A DNA stretch of 64,000 nucleotides from an uncultured Acetatifactor sp. (GTDB lineage Bacteria > Bacillota > Clostridia > Lachnospirales > Lachnospiraceae), in the NCBI GenBank assembly GCA_949840935.1, contig CATKXX010000002.1, positions 95,567 through 159,566 on the forward strand, given 5' to 3'. Both the position numbers and the translations under genes were made by a program. Numbering within the stretch: position 1 is the first letter of the stretch; each line of letters opens with the position of its first letter. This document shows positions 1 to 8,166 of this stretch, piece by piece. Under the pieces are notes generated by a model. The model was given only the letters and a program-made list of their open reading frames with translations, did not search any database and was not told the origin of the DNA.

Positions 1-238
1 TAATGGTTCCGTCCTCATTGACCCTGTAATCAATAAACGCATCCGCGAATTCATAGTACTTCTTCTCGCCTGTGGCCTGATAAATCTCCAGCATAGCAAG
101 GATCATACAGCCGTCAATGTAATTCCAGCCGGCTCCCTTTCCGCCCGCTTTTGCCTTCTCAATGTTCCACACCGGAACCTCCACCGTGCTCTTCTCGATC
201 AAACCGTCTATGTATCTCTCAAAAACGGGCATCTGCAT
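1..238 (-). CDS. Glycoside hydrolase family 105-like protein, N-terminal part (runs off window)
   Basis: My translation of the minus strand from the ATG at 238 gives 79 residues that stay open to the window edge. The segment WNYIDGCMILAMLEIYQATG resembles the first helical hairpin of the (alpha/alpha)6 barrel of GH105/GH88 unsaturated uronyl hydrolases (YteR/YesR type), which remove the 4,5-unsaturated uronic acid left by polysaccharide lyases. The start is supported by GGAGG and AAGGA just upstream; an in-frame ATG two codons later is the alternative. No signal peptide is visible, consistent with the usual cytoplasmic location of this family. The catalytic aspartates lie beyond the visible part, so GH105 rather than GH88 is inferred from sequence feel only. 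Confidence 0.6.
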   Translation of the reverse strand, partial: MQMPVFERYIDGLIEKSTVEVPVWNIEKAKAGGKGAGWNYIDGCMILAMLEIYQATGEKKYYEFADAFIDYRVNEDGTI

Positions 239-352
239 ATCCTTCTACCTCCCATAAGTAATATATACTTAAATATTACACGGTTTTCCAATATAAGTCA
301 ATGCAGTTTTCACGAATGCACTTCAGCCCCAGCCGACCCTGCGGCAAGATCC

Positions 353-1198
353 CTACACCACAGCTATCCAGCCCAGCCCCATAGCCAGGGTCACAAGCCA
401 GATCAGGAACAGATGCACCGGATAAAAGGCATAGAAAAAATATTTCATCCTCAGTCCCCTCTCCCCATTGTAAAAGCCGATGGGGATGAAAGCCAGGGGG
501 GCCGTCACCTCCCACAGGAAAGCAACACAGCCCGCCGCAATCTGCAGAGGCTTCTTTTTCCGGAAAATATACAATACCATGATGCATACTACTCCGGTAG
601 CGGCGTAATCCGTCTTCAGGAAGTGGGCCACTCCCGCACCTACCGCAAGCGCAGCTGCGGAAAACACGATCTTAACCACAAGATTCAATCTCTTGCCTGC
701 CGCCCATTCCTTTTTCGCGATCCAGTCAAACGCGATCATAGTCAGTAGACCCAAAAACAGCGTAAAGAACACATTTTGATAGCCGAATTCCAACACCTTC
801 CCGTTGAAACACAAGTCAAAGGGAATCTCCGAGACCAGAGCGAACATCCCAAGCCTTAAGGCATACTTTTTCACATCATGGGTTCTCTGGAAACCTTCCA
901 CCAGCAGGAACGCAAAGATGGGAAAGCCAAGCCGCCCGATCATACGCAGCGCCGTGTAGGTATAATAAAGCGTCCCGTTCTCCACCAGCCACCGCATCAT
1001 CACATTCAAGTCACTGGACGCCACCGCCTCCATGTATCCCGACGTCATCACAAGCCTCCCCAGGATCCCCGCCCCGATATGGTCAATGAGCATGGAGACA
1101 ATGGCAATGATCTTAATCGTGCTGCCCGTGATCCCCTTTTTTTTGGTCTCAGCCGGAGCTGCCTGCACCGCCTGCTGATTTAATTGTATACTATCCAT
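353..1198 (-). CDS. TraX family membrane protein
   Basis: This is a 281-residue, very hydrophobic protein with about eight membrane segments. The start of the first segment, GSTIKIIAIVSMLIDHIGAG, is the characteristic opening of TraX-family proteins (Pfam TraX), where the aspartate-histidine pair sits in the first helix. TraX of the F plasmid acetylates pilin, but the chromosomal Firmicute members are more like general membrane acyltransferases and their substrate is unknown. The ATG has a clear AGGAGG six bases upstream. It appears monocistronic, with its own promoter at 1231-1259 and the response regulator gene ending upstream at a terminator. Nothing nearby points to conjugation, so a role in DNA transfer should not be assumed. 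Confidence 0.8.
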   Translation of the reverse strand: MDSIQLNQQAVQAAPAETKKKGITGSTIKIIAIVSMLIDHIGAGILGRLVMTSGYMEAVASSDLNVMMRWLVENGTLYYTYTALRMIGRLGFPIFAFLLVEGFQRTHDVKKYALRLGMFALVSEIPFDLCFNGKVLEFGYQNVFFTLFLGLLTMIAFDWIAKKEWAAGKRLNLVVKIVFSAAALAVGAGVAHFLKTDYAATGVVCIMVLYIFRKKKPLQIAAGCVAFLWEVTAPLAFIPIGFYNGERGLRMKYFFYAFYPVHLFLIWLVTLAMGLGWIAVV

Positions 1199-1230
1199 TT
1201 TTTATCCTCCTATTGCACTATTACATTAAT

Positions 1231-1259
1231 ACAATAATACTTTCCATACCTTTTGTCAA
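1231..1259 (-). promoter_or_regulatory. Sigma-A-type promoter of the TraX-like gene
   Basis: On the minus strand TTGACA (1259-1254) is followed after 17 bases by TATTGT (1236-1231). It lies about 30 bases upstream of the start codon, with AGGAGG in between. Confidence 0.65.
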
Positions 1260-1337
1260 TCCCGGATTGAACGCATCTTCCCCCATTCCTCTCCGGTCAT
1301 GGACAGTCCCTCAAGGCTTCGCCTTTCAGGTTCGCGC

Positions 1338-1367
1338 AAAAAGGGGACAGCCTGTCTCATCTGTCCC
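1338..1367 (-). terminator. Rho-independent terminator after the response regulator gene
   Basis: On the minus strand GGGACAG pairs with CTGTCCC across a ten-base loop and is followed by a run of T. It begins a few bases after the stop codon of the response regulator. Confidence 0.7.
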
Positions 1368-1373
1368 TCCGTG

Positions 1374-2069
1374 TCAGCCAACCTTATAGCCAATGCCCCA
1401 CACTACCTTTAAATACCTGGGCTCCTTGGGGTTACGCTCAATCTTTTCCCTGATATGACGAATATGTACGGCAATAGTATTGTCTGCTCCGATGGCCTGC
1501 ATATGCCAGATATTTTCATAAATCTGGCTATTGGAAAATACCTTTCCCTGCTGCTGCACCAGGAAACGCAGAATCTTGTATTCAATGGGAGTCAGCCGCA
1601 CATTCCTGCCCTCCACTGTGACTGTCCTCTGGACATCATTGATCTCCAGCCCTTCCACCCGATAGATCCTGTCCACCTCCGTACACATATTGACGAGCTG
1701 CACATACCTGCGCAGCTGGGACTTAATTCTCGCCAGCAGCTCCAGGGGATTACAGTCCGTAGTCACATAATCGTCGGCTCCCGCTTCCAGCGCCATGATC
1801 TTGGCCGTCTCCGCAGACTGGGCGGACACAACAATAACGGGAACACTGCTCTTACGGCGCAGGGCAACGATCATTTCAATCCCCTTGTCCCAGCCCTTAT
1901 CATTTAATTCCACATCCACCAGCATCAGATGGATGTTCTCCGAAATTTTCTCATAAAGCTCCTGCAGGTCGGCTGCAACCAGGCACTCAAGCCCCTCCCC
2001 CAATAATAATGGCTCCATCTTCTCTGCAATTTTTGTCTGATTGTTGTATATTAGAATTTTCTTCTTCAT
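1374..2069 (-). CDS. Atypical OmpR-family response regulator (receiver pocket degenerate)
   Basis: The 231-residue protein has a receiver domain (about 1-120) and an OmpR/PhoB winged helix (about 140-231, ending in VVWGIGYKVG). Asp52 sits in LMLVDVEL where the phospho-acceptor is expected. However, the acidic pair that binds magnesium is replaced by Asn9-Asn10 (ILIYNNQT), and the conserved lysine of the usual YVTKPF motif is a threonine (YVTTDC). A protein lacking these is unlikely to be phosphorylated in the standard way, so it may be an atypical, phosphorylation-independent regulator. There is no histidine kinase beside it. The DNA-binding part looks intact. Target genes are unknown. The start ATG has TTACCTCC (GGAGGTAA) just upstream. 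Confidence 0.85.
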   Translation of the reverse strand: MKKKILIYNNQTKIAEKMEPLLLGEGLECLVAADLQELYEKISENIHLMLVDVELNDKGWDKGIEMIVALRRKSSVPVIVVSAQSAETAKIMALEAGADDYVTTDCNPLELLARIKSQLRRYVQLVNMCTEVDRIYRVEGLEINDVQRTVTVEGRNVRLTPIEYKILRFLVQQQGKVFSNSQIYENIWHMQAIGADNTIAVHIRHIREKIERNPKEPRYLKVVWGIGYKVG

Positions 2070-2167
2070 AATTTACCTCCATTCCCAGACATTTACCCCT
2101 TTTTCCTTGTTGCTATAGGCATTGTAAAACACATTTGTATCAAAGTTGCATAAAAAAACCAAAAAAT

Positions 2168-2202
2168 GTAAAAATAAAATAGAGAGCGTTTTCACACTCT
2201 CT
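2168..2202 (-). terminator. Terminator of the clpP-clpX-ysxC-AI-2E transcript
   Basis: AGAGAG and CTCTCT form a six-pair stem (2181-2202) followed on the minus strand by ATTTTATTTTT. It starts 17 bases after the stop codon of the AI-2E transporter gene. Confidence 0.65.
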
Positions 2203-2219
2203 ACTATATTAGACGTATT

Positions 2220-3452
2220 TTACCCCCGGAAAGTTTCAGAGGCATCCGGTTTCTTTGAAACTTCTTCCTTCATCTCATTCATTAATTCCTCATTCCGGGC
2301 TGTCATTTCCTCCACTTCAGCCAGATCTTCCCTTTCCAGCCTCCGGAAACGGTTGATTCCCGACACCAGGATCAGCAGGCTGTTCTTTGTGGTATCGAAA
2401 GCGCCCTCCTGGTACATAGTGTAAAAAAGAAGGCCCAGCGGCACTGCCAGGATCATTCCCACAATCCCCCCGAATTTATACCCTATGTACAACAGGAACA
2501 GGGTGGGAAGGGGCGGTACTCCAATAGAATCGCCCACAATCTTAGGCTGGATCAGTTGTCTTGCCAGCTGGCCGACCCCCCAGATGATCACAAGCCAGAG
2601 GGCCATCTTATAATCCCCTGTAAGCACCTTGATCACCGCCCAGGGAACCAGCACCGTACCCGTCCCCAGGAAGGGCAGAAAATCCAGAAAGGCAATGACC
2701 AATGCGATCAGCCCGTAATAATTGACCTTGAGCAACCCCATACCGATCAGCAGCAGAAGGTACATCCACACCTCAATCTTTAACTGTGCCTTCAGATATC
2801 CGCCCACCGATTTCTTCAGGCTGCGTCGGATCGTCCTGTAGCGGAGCTGTACTGTCCCGGGCATATGCCCGCGGAACCATTCGCCGATCAGATTTCTCTC
2901 CGCCACAAAGAAATAGGCGGACAGGAGCGCCATGATCACCCCGATAAAAATGGACGGCAGCTGTCTTGCAAAGCTCCCCGCTGCCGCAATGGTGGGCGTG
3001 CTGATCTGTCCGAAGAAATCACCCAGATACTCGCCAATGCGATCCGCCGCATCCGCAAATCCTGATTTAATATCCTCCGGCAATTTATTAAACAATATAC
3101 CGAATTTATGGCCTATATCATTCAGATCCGATTCCATGCCGGACCACATATCGGGCAGCGCGCCAATCAGCCCTCCCACCTGCTCCACCAGCCATGACGA
3201 TACAAGGTAGAGCAGCAGTACCACCAGCGCAATCACGGACACTATGACAAAGGCGCTGCCAATCTTCCGTTTCAGCTTAATCTTATCTTCAAAAAAATGC
3301 ACCAGCGGGCCGGCGATCAGAGCGATCAGCCATCCTACCACGAACGGCATAAAGAAAAAAATCACCCTTGGCAGCAAAAATGCCAGCGCCAGCAGCACCA
3401 CTGCCGCAATCGCCAGATTGGCCAACGCCTTACAGTACTTTTTCATGGACAT
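2220..3452 (-). CDS. AI-2E family transporter (YtvI-like membrane protein)
   Basis: The protein has 410 residues and about seven or eight membrane segments: two at the N-terminus, one near 60-85, then a cluster from about 160 to 360. The layout and the motif GKFGGIVGMILAVPL-like region (YKFGGIVGMILAVPLGLL) are typical of the PF01594 AI-2E/TqsA/YtvI family. Family members include an autoinducer exporter, a sporulation membrane protein and sodium-proton antiporters, so the transported species is unknown. The tail (about 375-410) is hydrophilic and rich in glutamate and lysine. It is the last gene of the clpX-ysxC run and lies 18 bases after ysxC. Two ATGs two codons apart are possible starts; the outer one sits close behind AGGTAAGGGG. 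Confidence 0.8.
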   Translation of the reverse strand: MSMKKYCKALANLAIAAVVLLALAFLLPRVIFFFMPFVVGWLIALIAGPLVHFFEDKIKLKRKIGSAFVIVSVIALVVLLLYLVSSWLVEQVGGLIGALPDMWSGMESDLNDIGHKFGILFNKLPEDIKSGFADAADRIGEYLGDFFGQISTPTIAAAGSFARQLPSIFIGVIMALLSAYFFVAERNLIGEWFRGHMPGTVQLRYRTIRRSLKKSVGGYLKAQLKIEVWMYLLLLIGMGLLKVNYYGLIALVIAFLDFLPFLGTGTVLVPWAVIKVLTGDYKMALWLVIIWGVGQLARQLIQPKIVGDSIGVPPLPTLFLLYIGYKFGGIVGMILAVPLGLLFYTMYQEGAFDTTKNSLLILVSGINRFRRLEREDLAEVEEMTARNEELMNEMKEEVSKKPDASETFRG

Positions 3453-3470
3453 ACCCCTTACCTGCTTCCC

Positions 3471-4064
3471 TCAGTCCGCTTTTCCCACAATCTGATCCAG
3501 AAGCCCGTAAATCTCCTCGCGTCCCTGCTTTGTCTGTGCCGAAAACGGGATGAGCACAGCCCCCGGCCCCAGCCTCAGAGTGGTGCGGATCAGCTTTATC
3601 TGCTTCTGTACCTGGCTCCGCTTAAGCTTATCCAGCTTGGTGGCAATTATGACGGGTTGATACCCGTTCCTGCAGATCCAGTCATACATGATCCTGTCAT
3701 TCTCAGAGGGTTCATGACGGATGTCAATCAGCAGGAACACAATGCGCAGCTGTGCAGAACGGTGCAGATAATTCTCAATCATCCTGCCCCACTGCGCCTT
3801 CACTGCCTCGCCGGCCCTTGCATAACCATATCCCGGCAGGTCTACCAGGTACAGGGTGCCGTTAATATTGTAAAAGTTGATTGTCTGGGTCTTTCCCGGC
3901 TGCGCACTGGTGCGCGCCAGCGACTTGCGGTTCATCAGCGCATTGATCAGGGAAGACTTCCCCACATTACTCTTCCCTGCAAACGCCACCTCCGGCAGCT
4001 TATTGTCCGGTATCCTGCTGGTAACCCCGCAGACCGTCTCCAGACTGACATTTTTAATGACCAT
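3471..4064 (-). CDS. ysxC: Ribosome biogenesis GTPase YsxC/EngB
   Basis: This 197-residue protein carries all G motifs of the YihA/YsxC family: G1 GKSNVGKSS (about 30-38), G3 DLPGYG (about 75-80), G4 TKLDK (about 140) and a G5 SA near 177. The family is an essential GTPase for assembly of the 50S ribosomal subunit. The usual length is about 195-200 residues, so it is complete. It begins 11 bases after the end of clpX, the conserved clpX-ysxC adjacency seen in many Firmicutes, and is very likely co-transcribed with it. AAGGAAAGATAT upstream of the ATG provides the ribosome binding site. Confidence 0.95.
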   Translation of the reverse strand: MVIKNVSLETVCGVTSRIPDNKLPEVAFAGKSNVGKSSLINALMNRKSLARTSAQPGKTQTINFYNINGTLYLVDLPGYGYARAGEAVKAQWGRMIENYLHRSAQLRIVFLLIDIRHEPSENDRIMYDWICRNGYQPVIIATKLDKLKRSQVQKQIKLIRTTLRLGPGAVLIPFSAQTKQGREEIYGLLDQIVGKAD

Positions 4065-4074
4065 ATATCTTTCC

Positions 4075-5355
4075 TTAAATAGCTGTGCCCAGGCGGGATG
4101 CCCTGCGGTCGCCCTTATGCAGAGTCAGCGGTTCGCTGTCGCCGTCCACGGCCTCTTTTGTGATGATACACTCCTCGATGGAATCGTCGGAAGGAATCCT
4201 GTACATGGTATCCATCATAACGCTCTCCATTATGGAGCGCAGGCCCCTGGCCCCTGTCTTCCTCTCATAGGCTTTGTCCGCAATCGCCCCGATTGCGTCC
4301 TCCTCAAAGGTAAGCTGCACCTCGTCCATGTTGAAAAGCTTCTGGTACTGCTTGATCAGGGCATTCTTAGGCTCTTTCAGTATCCTGACAAGAGCTTCCC
4401 TGTCCAGCCCCCGGAGGGACACACAGATGGGCACACGGCCTACAAACTCCGGAATCAGGCCATACTTTACCAGATCCTGGGGCGTTACCTCCTGGAGCAG
4501 GTCGCTCAGTTCCTTGTTGGACTTCTGGGTCACCTCTGTGTTAAAGCCAATGGCCTTGCGATCCAGCCTGGACTCCACAATCTTCTCCAGCCCGTCAAAG
4601 GCTCCTCCGCAGATGAACAGGATATTGGAGGTGTCGATGGTGATCAGCTCCTGATGAGGATGCTTCCTCCCCCCCTGGGGAGGCACGCTTGCAACCGTTC
4701 CCTCCACAATCTTCAAAAGCGCCTGCTGCACGCCCTCTCCTGAAACGTCCCTGGTAATAGATACATTTTCACTTTTCTTCGTAATCTTGTCTATTTCGTC
4801 AATATATATGATTCCGTACTGTGCCCGCTCCACATCATAATCCGCAGCCTGAATCAGTTTTAACAGAATATTTTCCACATCCTCGCCCACATAACCGGCC
4901 TCGGTCAGTGTTGTGGCATCGGCAATGGCAAAGGGCACATTGATGATCTTTGCCAGGGTCTGTGCCAGATAGGTCTTGCCGGAGCCGGTAGGGCCTACCA
5001 TAATGATATTACTCTTTTGCAGCTCAACATCATCCAGATCCTTCGGCGCCGTCACGCGCTTATAGTGATTATAGACGGAGACGGCCAGAACCTTCTTGGC
5101 ATCCTCCTGCCCTACTACATATTCGTCGAGAAAGCCTTTGATCTGAATCGGTTTCAACAGGTTGATCTCAGGATGTACGGTCTCCTCCAGCTCATCCTCC
5201 TCCAGCTCCTCATCGAGGATATCGGCGCAGATATCAATACATTCGTCGCAGATATAAACACCCGCAGGCCCTGCGATCAGCTTGCGGACCTGGCTCTGGG
5301 TCTTATTGCAAAAAGAACATCTGATGTCATTCGTAGTGGTCATTTTTGTCGCCAT
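4075..5355 (-). CDS. clpX: ATP-dependent Clp protease ATP-binding subunit ClpX
   Basis: The 426-residue unfoldase has a C4 zinc finger (Cys13, Cys16, Cys35, Cys38), Walker A GPTGSGKT, pore loop GYVGED, Walker [11 protein letters not shown], the RKH loop (GGRKHPHQE) and the arginine-finger region of AAA+ proteins. It unfolds tagged proteins and feeds them to ClpP, encoded 25 bases upstream. The start MATKM is preferred because AGGAG lies seven bases before it; an inner ATG five residues in is possible. The C-terminal 20 or so residues (after the AAA+ lid) are a short lineage-specific tail. Confidence 0.97.
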   Translation of the reverse strand: MATKMTTTNDIRCSFCNKTQSQVRKLIAGPAGVYICDECIDICADILDEELEEDELEETVHPEINLLKPIQIKGFLDEYVVGQEDAKKVLAVSVYNHYKRVTAPKDLDDVELQKSNIIMVGPTGSGKTYLAQTLAKIINVPFAIADATTLTEAGYVGEDVENILLKLIQAADYDVERAQYGIIYIDEIDKITKKSENVSITRDVSGEGVQQALLKIVEGTVASVPPQGGRKHPHQELITIDTSNILFICGGAFDGLEKIVESRLDRKAIGFNTEVTQKSNKELSDLLQEVTPQDLVKYGLIPEFVGRVPICVSLRGLDREALVRILKEPKNALIKQYQKLFNMDEVQLTFEEDAIGAIADKAYERKTGARGLRSIMESVMMDTMYRIPSDDSIEECIITKEAVDGDSEPLTLHKGDRRASRLGTAI

Positions 5356-5380
5356 TATTTTACTCCTAACCGCTATTCAG

Positions 5381-5980
5381 CTATTTGTCACCCGGGGTCT
5401 CATGAGAGGTGATCACCATGTCGATCAAACCGTACTCCAATGCCTCCTGGGCGCTCTTCCAATTATCGCGCTCTGTATCGGCGCAGACGGTCTCGTAATC
5501 TCTCCCGGTATTCTCGGAGAGCATACGGTTCAGTTTCTCCTTGGTGCGCAGTATATGCTTTGCCGCAATCTCAATTTCCGTAGCCTGGCCCTGAGTGCCT
5601 CCCAGGGGCTGGTGTATCATGATCTCCGCGTTGGGAAGCGCAAATCTCTTGCCCTTTGCGCCGCCGGCCAGCAGAAAGGCTCCCATGCTCGCCGCCATAC
5701 CAATGCACACGGTGGAAACGTCGCATTTAATATAGTGCATGGTATCATAGATTGCCAGGCCTGCGGTAACAGATCCGCCGGGGCTGTTGATATACAGATG
5801 GATATCCTTCTCCGGATCCTCCGCCTCCAGGAAAAGAAGCTGGGCCACAACAATACTCGCAGAAGTATCATTTACCTCTTCCCCCAAAAATATGATTCTA
5901 TCCTTTAAGAGCCTGGAATAAATATCATAAGATCTCTCACCCTTACTTGTCTGCTCAATGACATAAGGCACTAAACTCAT
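5381..5980 (-). CDS. clpP: ATP-dependent Clp protease proteolytic subunit ClpP
   Basis: The 199-residue serine peptidase shows the complete catalytic triad: Ser98 in [11 protein letters not shown], His123 in [10 protein letters not shown] and Asp172 in [11 protein letters not shown]. Length and N-terminus ([10 protein letters not shown]) match the family. It forms the barrel that degrades substrates handed over by ClpX, whose gene follows after 25 bases. A good promoter (6039-6067) lies between it and the trigger factor gene, and GGAGG sits about six bases before the ATG. Confidence 0.97.
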   Translation of the reverse strand: MSLVPYVIEQTSKGERSYDIYSRLLKDRIIFLGEEVNDTSASIVVAQLLFLEAEDPEKDIHLYINSPGGSVTAGLAIYDTMHYIKCDVSTVCIGMAASMGAFLLAGGAKGKRFALPNAEIMIHQPLGGTQGQATEIEIAAKHILRTKEKLNRMLSENTGRDYETVCADTERDNWKSAQEALEYGLIDMVITSHETPGDK

Positions 5981-6038
5981 CTTAAATCCTCCATTCAGTA
6001 TTATACATTATGATGCTTTCTTATATAATTTCCATTAC

Positions 6039-6067
6039 ATAATATCCCACTCGGCGCTCTTTTTCAA
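6039..6067 (-). promoter_or_regulatory. Promoter of the clpP-clpX-ysxC run
   Basis: On the minus strand TTGAAA (6067-6062) and TATTAT (6044-6039) are separated by exactly 17 bases, about 60 bases upstream of clpP. No CtsR-type direct heptad repeat was seen next to it. Confidence 0.65.
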
Positions 6068-6098
6068 CGAAAAAAGCATGATTTAATAAACTTTTAAA

Positions 6099-6125
6099 GG
6101 TTGTACCCATAAAAACAGGTACAAC
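6099..6125 (-). terminator. Stem-loop terminator after trigger factor
   Basis: GGTTGTACC pairs perfectly with GGTACAACC over a nine-base loop; on the minus strand TTTAAAAGTTT follows. The T run is imperfect, so termination may be partial, and the clpP promoter begins immediately after. Confidence 0.5.
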
Positions 6126-6181
6126 CTCCTTTGTATGAAGCCGGATACTCTTACGTTCCGCCTGTGAACGGCAGCCCGGAT

Positions 6182-7537
6182 TTATGCCTGCTCCGCAGCA
6201 TCCTCCTCCGCATCCTTTGCCTTCTTTGCGGACTTCCTTGAAGAAGGCTTTACTTCCTTCGCATTCTCCACTACAAACTGGACGGCCTTCTTAATACAGA
6301 TATCCTCCCTGACCTGCTTCATGCCGCTTTCGCCGAGAAGCTCCCTGACCTTGTCCGCCTCCATCTGGTAAACCTCGCCCATGGTCTTAACTTCTTCCTC
6401 AAATTCCTCCTCGGAAGCCTCAATCTTCTCAGCCGCCACAACAGCCTCCATAACCAGGCGGGACTGAATCCGCTTCAGGGCCTGGGGCTTGGCCTGCTCC
6501 ATAAGAGCCTCTGTGGTTGTCCCGGTAAACTGCATGTACTGATCCATGGAAATCCCCTGGGCCTGCATCCTCTGGGCAAATTCCTGAACCATCTGCCGCT
6601 GCTGCGTCTCGATCATGGCATCGGGAATATCCATGCTGGCATCCGCAATGACAGCGTCCACAACGGCATCCTCCTTAGCGCTCTTTGCGTCCGCTTCCTT
6701 TCTGTCTGCAAGCTTCTTACGGATTTCCTCCCTGTACTCCTCCACCGTATCGCTTTCTTCGGATACTTCTTCCACGAAATCCTCATCCAGCTCGGGAAGC
6801 TGCTTCTCCTGAATCTTCTTCACCGTACATTTAAATACGGCCGCCCTGCCTGCCAGCTCTGCCGCCTGGTAATCCTCGGGGAAAGTCACGTTTACCTCTG
6901 TTTCCTTTCCAATCTCCGCGCCGATCAATGCCTCCTCAAAGCCGGGAATAAATGCACCGGATCCGATAGTCAGGGGATAATCCTCACCCTTGCCTCCCTC
7001 GAAAGCCTCACCGTCCACAAAGCCTTCAAAGTCGATGACTGTCACATCACCGTCCTCCACTGCCCTGTCAGTGATATCTATATTTCTCGCGTTCTTCTCT
7101 CTCTCCCGTCCAATCTCCTCATCAATCTCCTCATCGGAAACCGACACATCAATCCTGTCCACCTTAACACCCTTGTACTTACCCAGGGTCACCTCCGGCT
7201 TCAACGCTACTTCTGCGGTGAAGACAAAAGGCCTGCCCGCCTCTATCTGAGTCACAGTGATCTTCGGATTGGAAACAATCTCCTCCTCACACTCGTCCAA
7301 AGCCTTCTCGTATGCATCGGGAATCAGGTCGTTTGCCGCATCCTCGTAAAATACCTCTTTGCCGTACATCTGCTCAATCATTTTACGGGGCACCTTACCC
7401 TTGCGGAAGCCGGGAACGCTGATCCTGCCCTTATTCTTCTGATACGCTTTCTCAATCGCCTTCTCCAGCTCCTCAGCGGGGACTTCAATGGTCAGCTTCG
7501 CCATATTGTTTTCCAATTTTTCTACCTGTAAACTCAT
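6182..7537 (-). CDS. tig: Trigger factor (ribosome-associated chaperone, peptidyl-prolyl isomerase)
   Basis: From the ATG at 7537 the protein has 451 residues: ribosome-binding N-domain (about 1-130, with GFRKGKVPRKMIE, the ribosome-docking signature), FKBP-type isomerase domain (about 160-240, VIDFEGFVDG, FIPGFEEALIG) and the helical C-domain. A GTG two codons upstream is possible, but GAAGGAGG is ten bases from the ATG and only four from the GTG. The C-terminal tail is rich in lysine, alanine and glutamate. It lies upstream of clpP-clpX on the same strand, the common tig-clpP-clpX order, separated by a stem-loop and a promoter. Confidence 0.96.
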   Translation of the reverse strand: MSLQVEKLENNMAKLTIEVPAEELEKAIEKAYQKNKGRISVPGFRKGKVPRKMIEQMYGKEVFYEDAANDLIPDAYEKALDECEEEIVSNPKITVTQIEAGRPFVFTAEVALKPEVTLGKYKGVKVDRIDVSVSDEEIDEEIGREREKNARNIDITDRAVEDGDVTVIDFEGFVDGEAFEGGKGEDYPLTIGSGAFIPGFEEALIGAEIGKETEVNVTFPEDYQAAELAGRAAVFKCTVKKIQEKQLPELDEDFVEEVSEESDTVEEYREEIRKKLADRKEADAKSAKEDAVVDAVIADASMDIPDAMIETQQRQMVQEFAQRMQAQGISMDQYMQFTGTTTEALMEQAKPQALKRIQSRLVMEAVVAAEKIEASEEEFEEEVKTMGEVYQMEADKVRELLGESGMKQVREDICIKKAVQFVVENAKEVKPSSRKSAKKAKDAEEDAAEQA

Positions 7538-7625
7538 GATCACATTTCCTCCTTCATATTACTGTGTCTCATCTATATTAATCTGTTCCCCGTAAAGTGT
7601 AGGACACAGTCACAGTCATTTTAGA

Positions 7626-7654
7626 ATTATAACATGAGAACGTTAAAAATACAA
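7626..7654 (-). promoter_or_regulatory. Promoter of tig
   Basis: On the minus strand TTGTAT (7654-7649) and TATAAT (7631-7626) are 17 bases apart, roughly 90 bases upstream of the tig start codon. Confidence 0.6.
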
Positions 7655-7688
7655 ATATTTTTTCATTTTATTCCTTATAATCCCTATT

Positions 7689-7943
7689 TCATCTGCTTCC
7701 ATACACGCATTTGCTGCTGACCCCGGGAATCATCCCCAGCTTCCCTGACAGGGCGCTGACTACACTCTGGGGCGCATCCAGCACCACACTGATGATATTC
7801 AGCTGCTTTTCCCGATAGGGAAGGCCCATCCTGCCGATCACATATTCGCTGTATTCATGGAGCAGTCCATTGATACGCGCTGCGGCGTCCCTGTCCTCCA
7901 CGATGATCCCCACCAGTGCCACTCGGGTTGATGTATCTGACAT
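7689..7943 (-). CDS. TM1266-type iron-only hydrogenase system regulator
   Basis: The 84-residue protein beginning MSDTSTRVALVGIIVEDR and ending near KCVYGSR is a small ACT/NikR-C-like ferredoxin-fold protein of the TM1266 family, usually annotated as putative iron-only hydrogenase system regulator because it accompanies hydE/hydF/hydG. The start is fixed by AGGAGG seven bases upstream, so a longer in-frame reading that adds 14 residues is rejected. No hydrogenase or maturation gene lies in this window. Its neighbour upstream is an ABC transporter instead, 223 bases away on the same strand. Ligand and target are unknown. Confidence 0.75.
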   Translation of the reverse strand: MSDTSTRVALVGIIVEDRDAAARINGLLHEYSEYVIGRMGLPYREKQLNIISVVLDAPQSVVSALSGKLGMIPGVSSKCVYGSR

Positions 7944-8166
7944 ATGCTTCCTCCTTTTTCCCTGGAGCGTGTTTGAAAAATGCATTCCCTGGGATGTGCG
8001 TCACACTTTGTGGGATGCAAGCCCCGATCTGGGCAGTCTCCCAGGTTCTCCCTTCCATCCCTTTTCAGCCGGGGTTCCATACTGTCTGTTTTCCGACAGG
8101 CCGTTCCTGTCGTGTTTTTATCGCATAAACAGCCTGCCGCCCTCCGGCACCGCCGGGCTTTTTCCT

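Noticed and set aside
7986..8080. Upstream extension of the TM1266 gene and overlapping frames
   Set aside because: The AGGAGG before 7943 fixes the start and the other frames are shadows.
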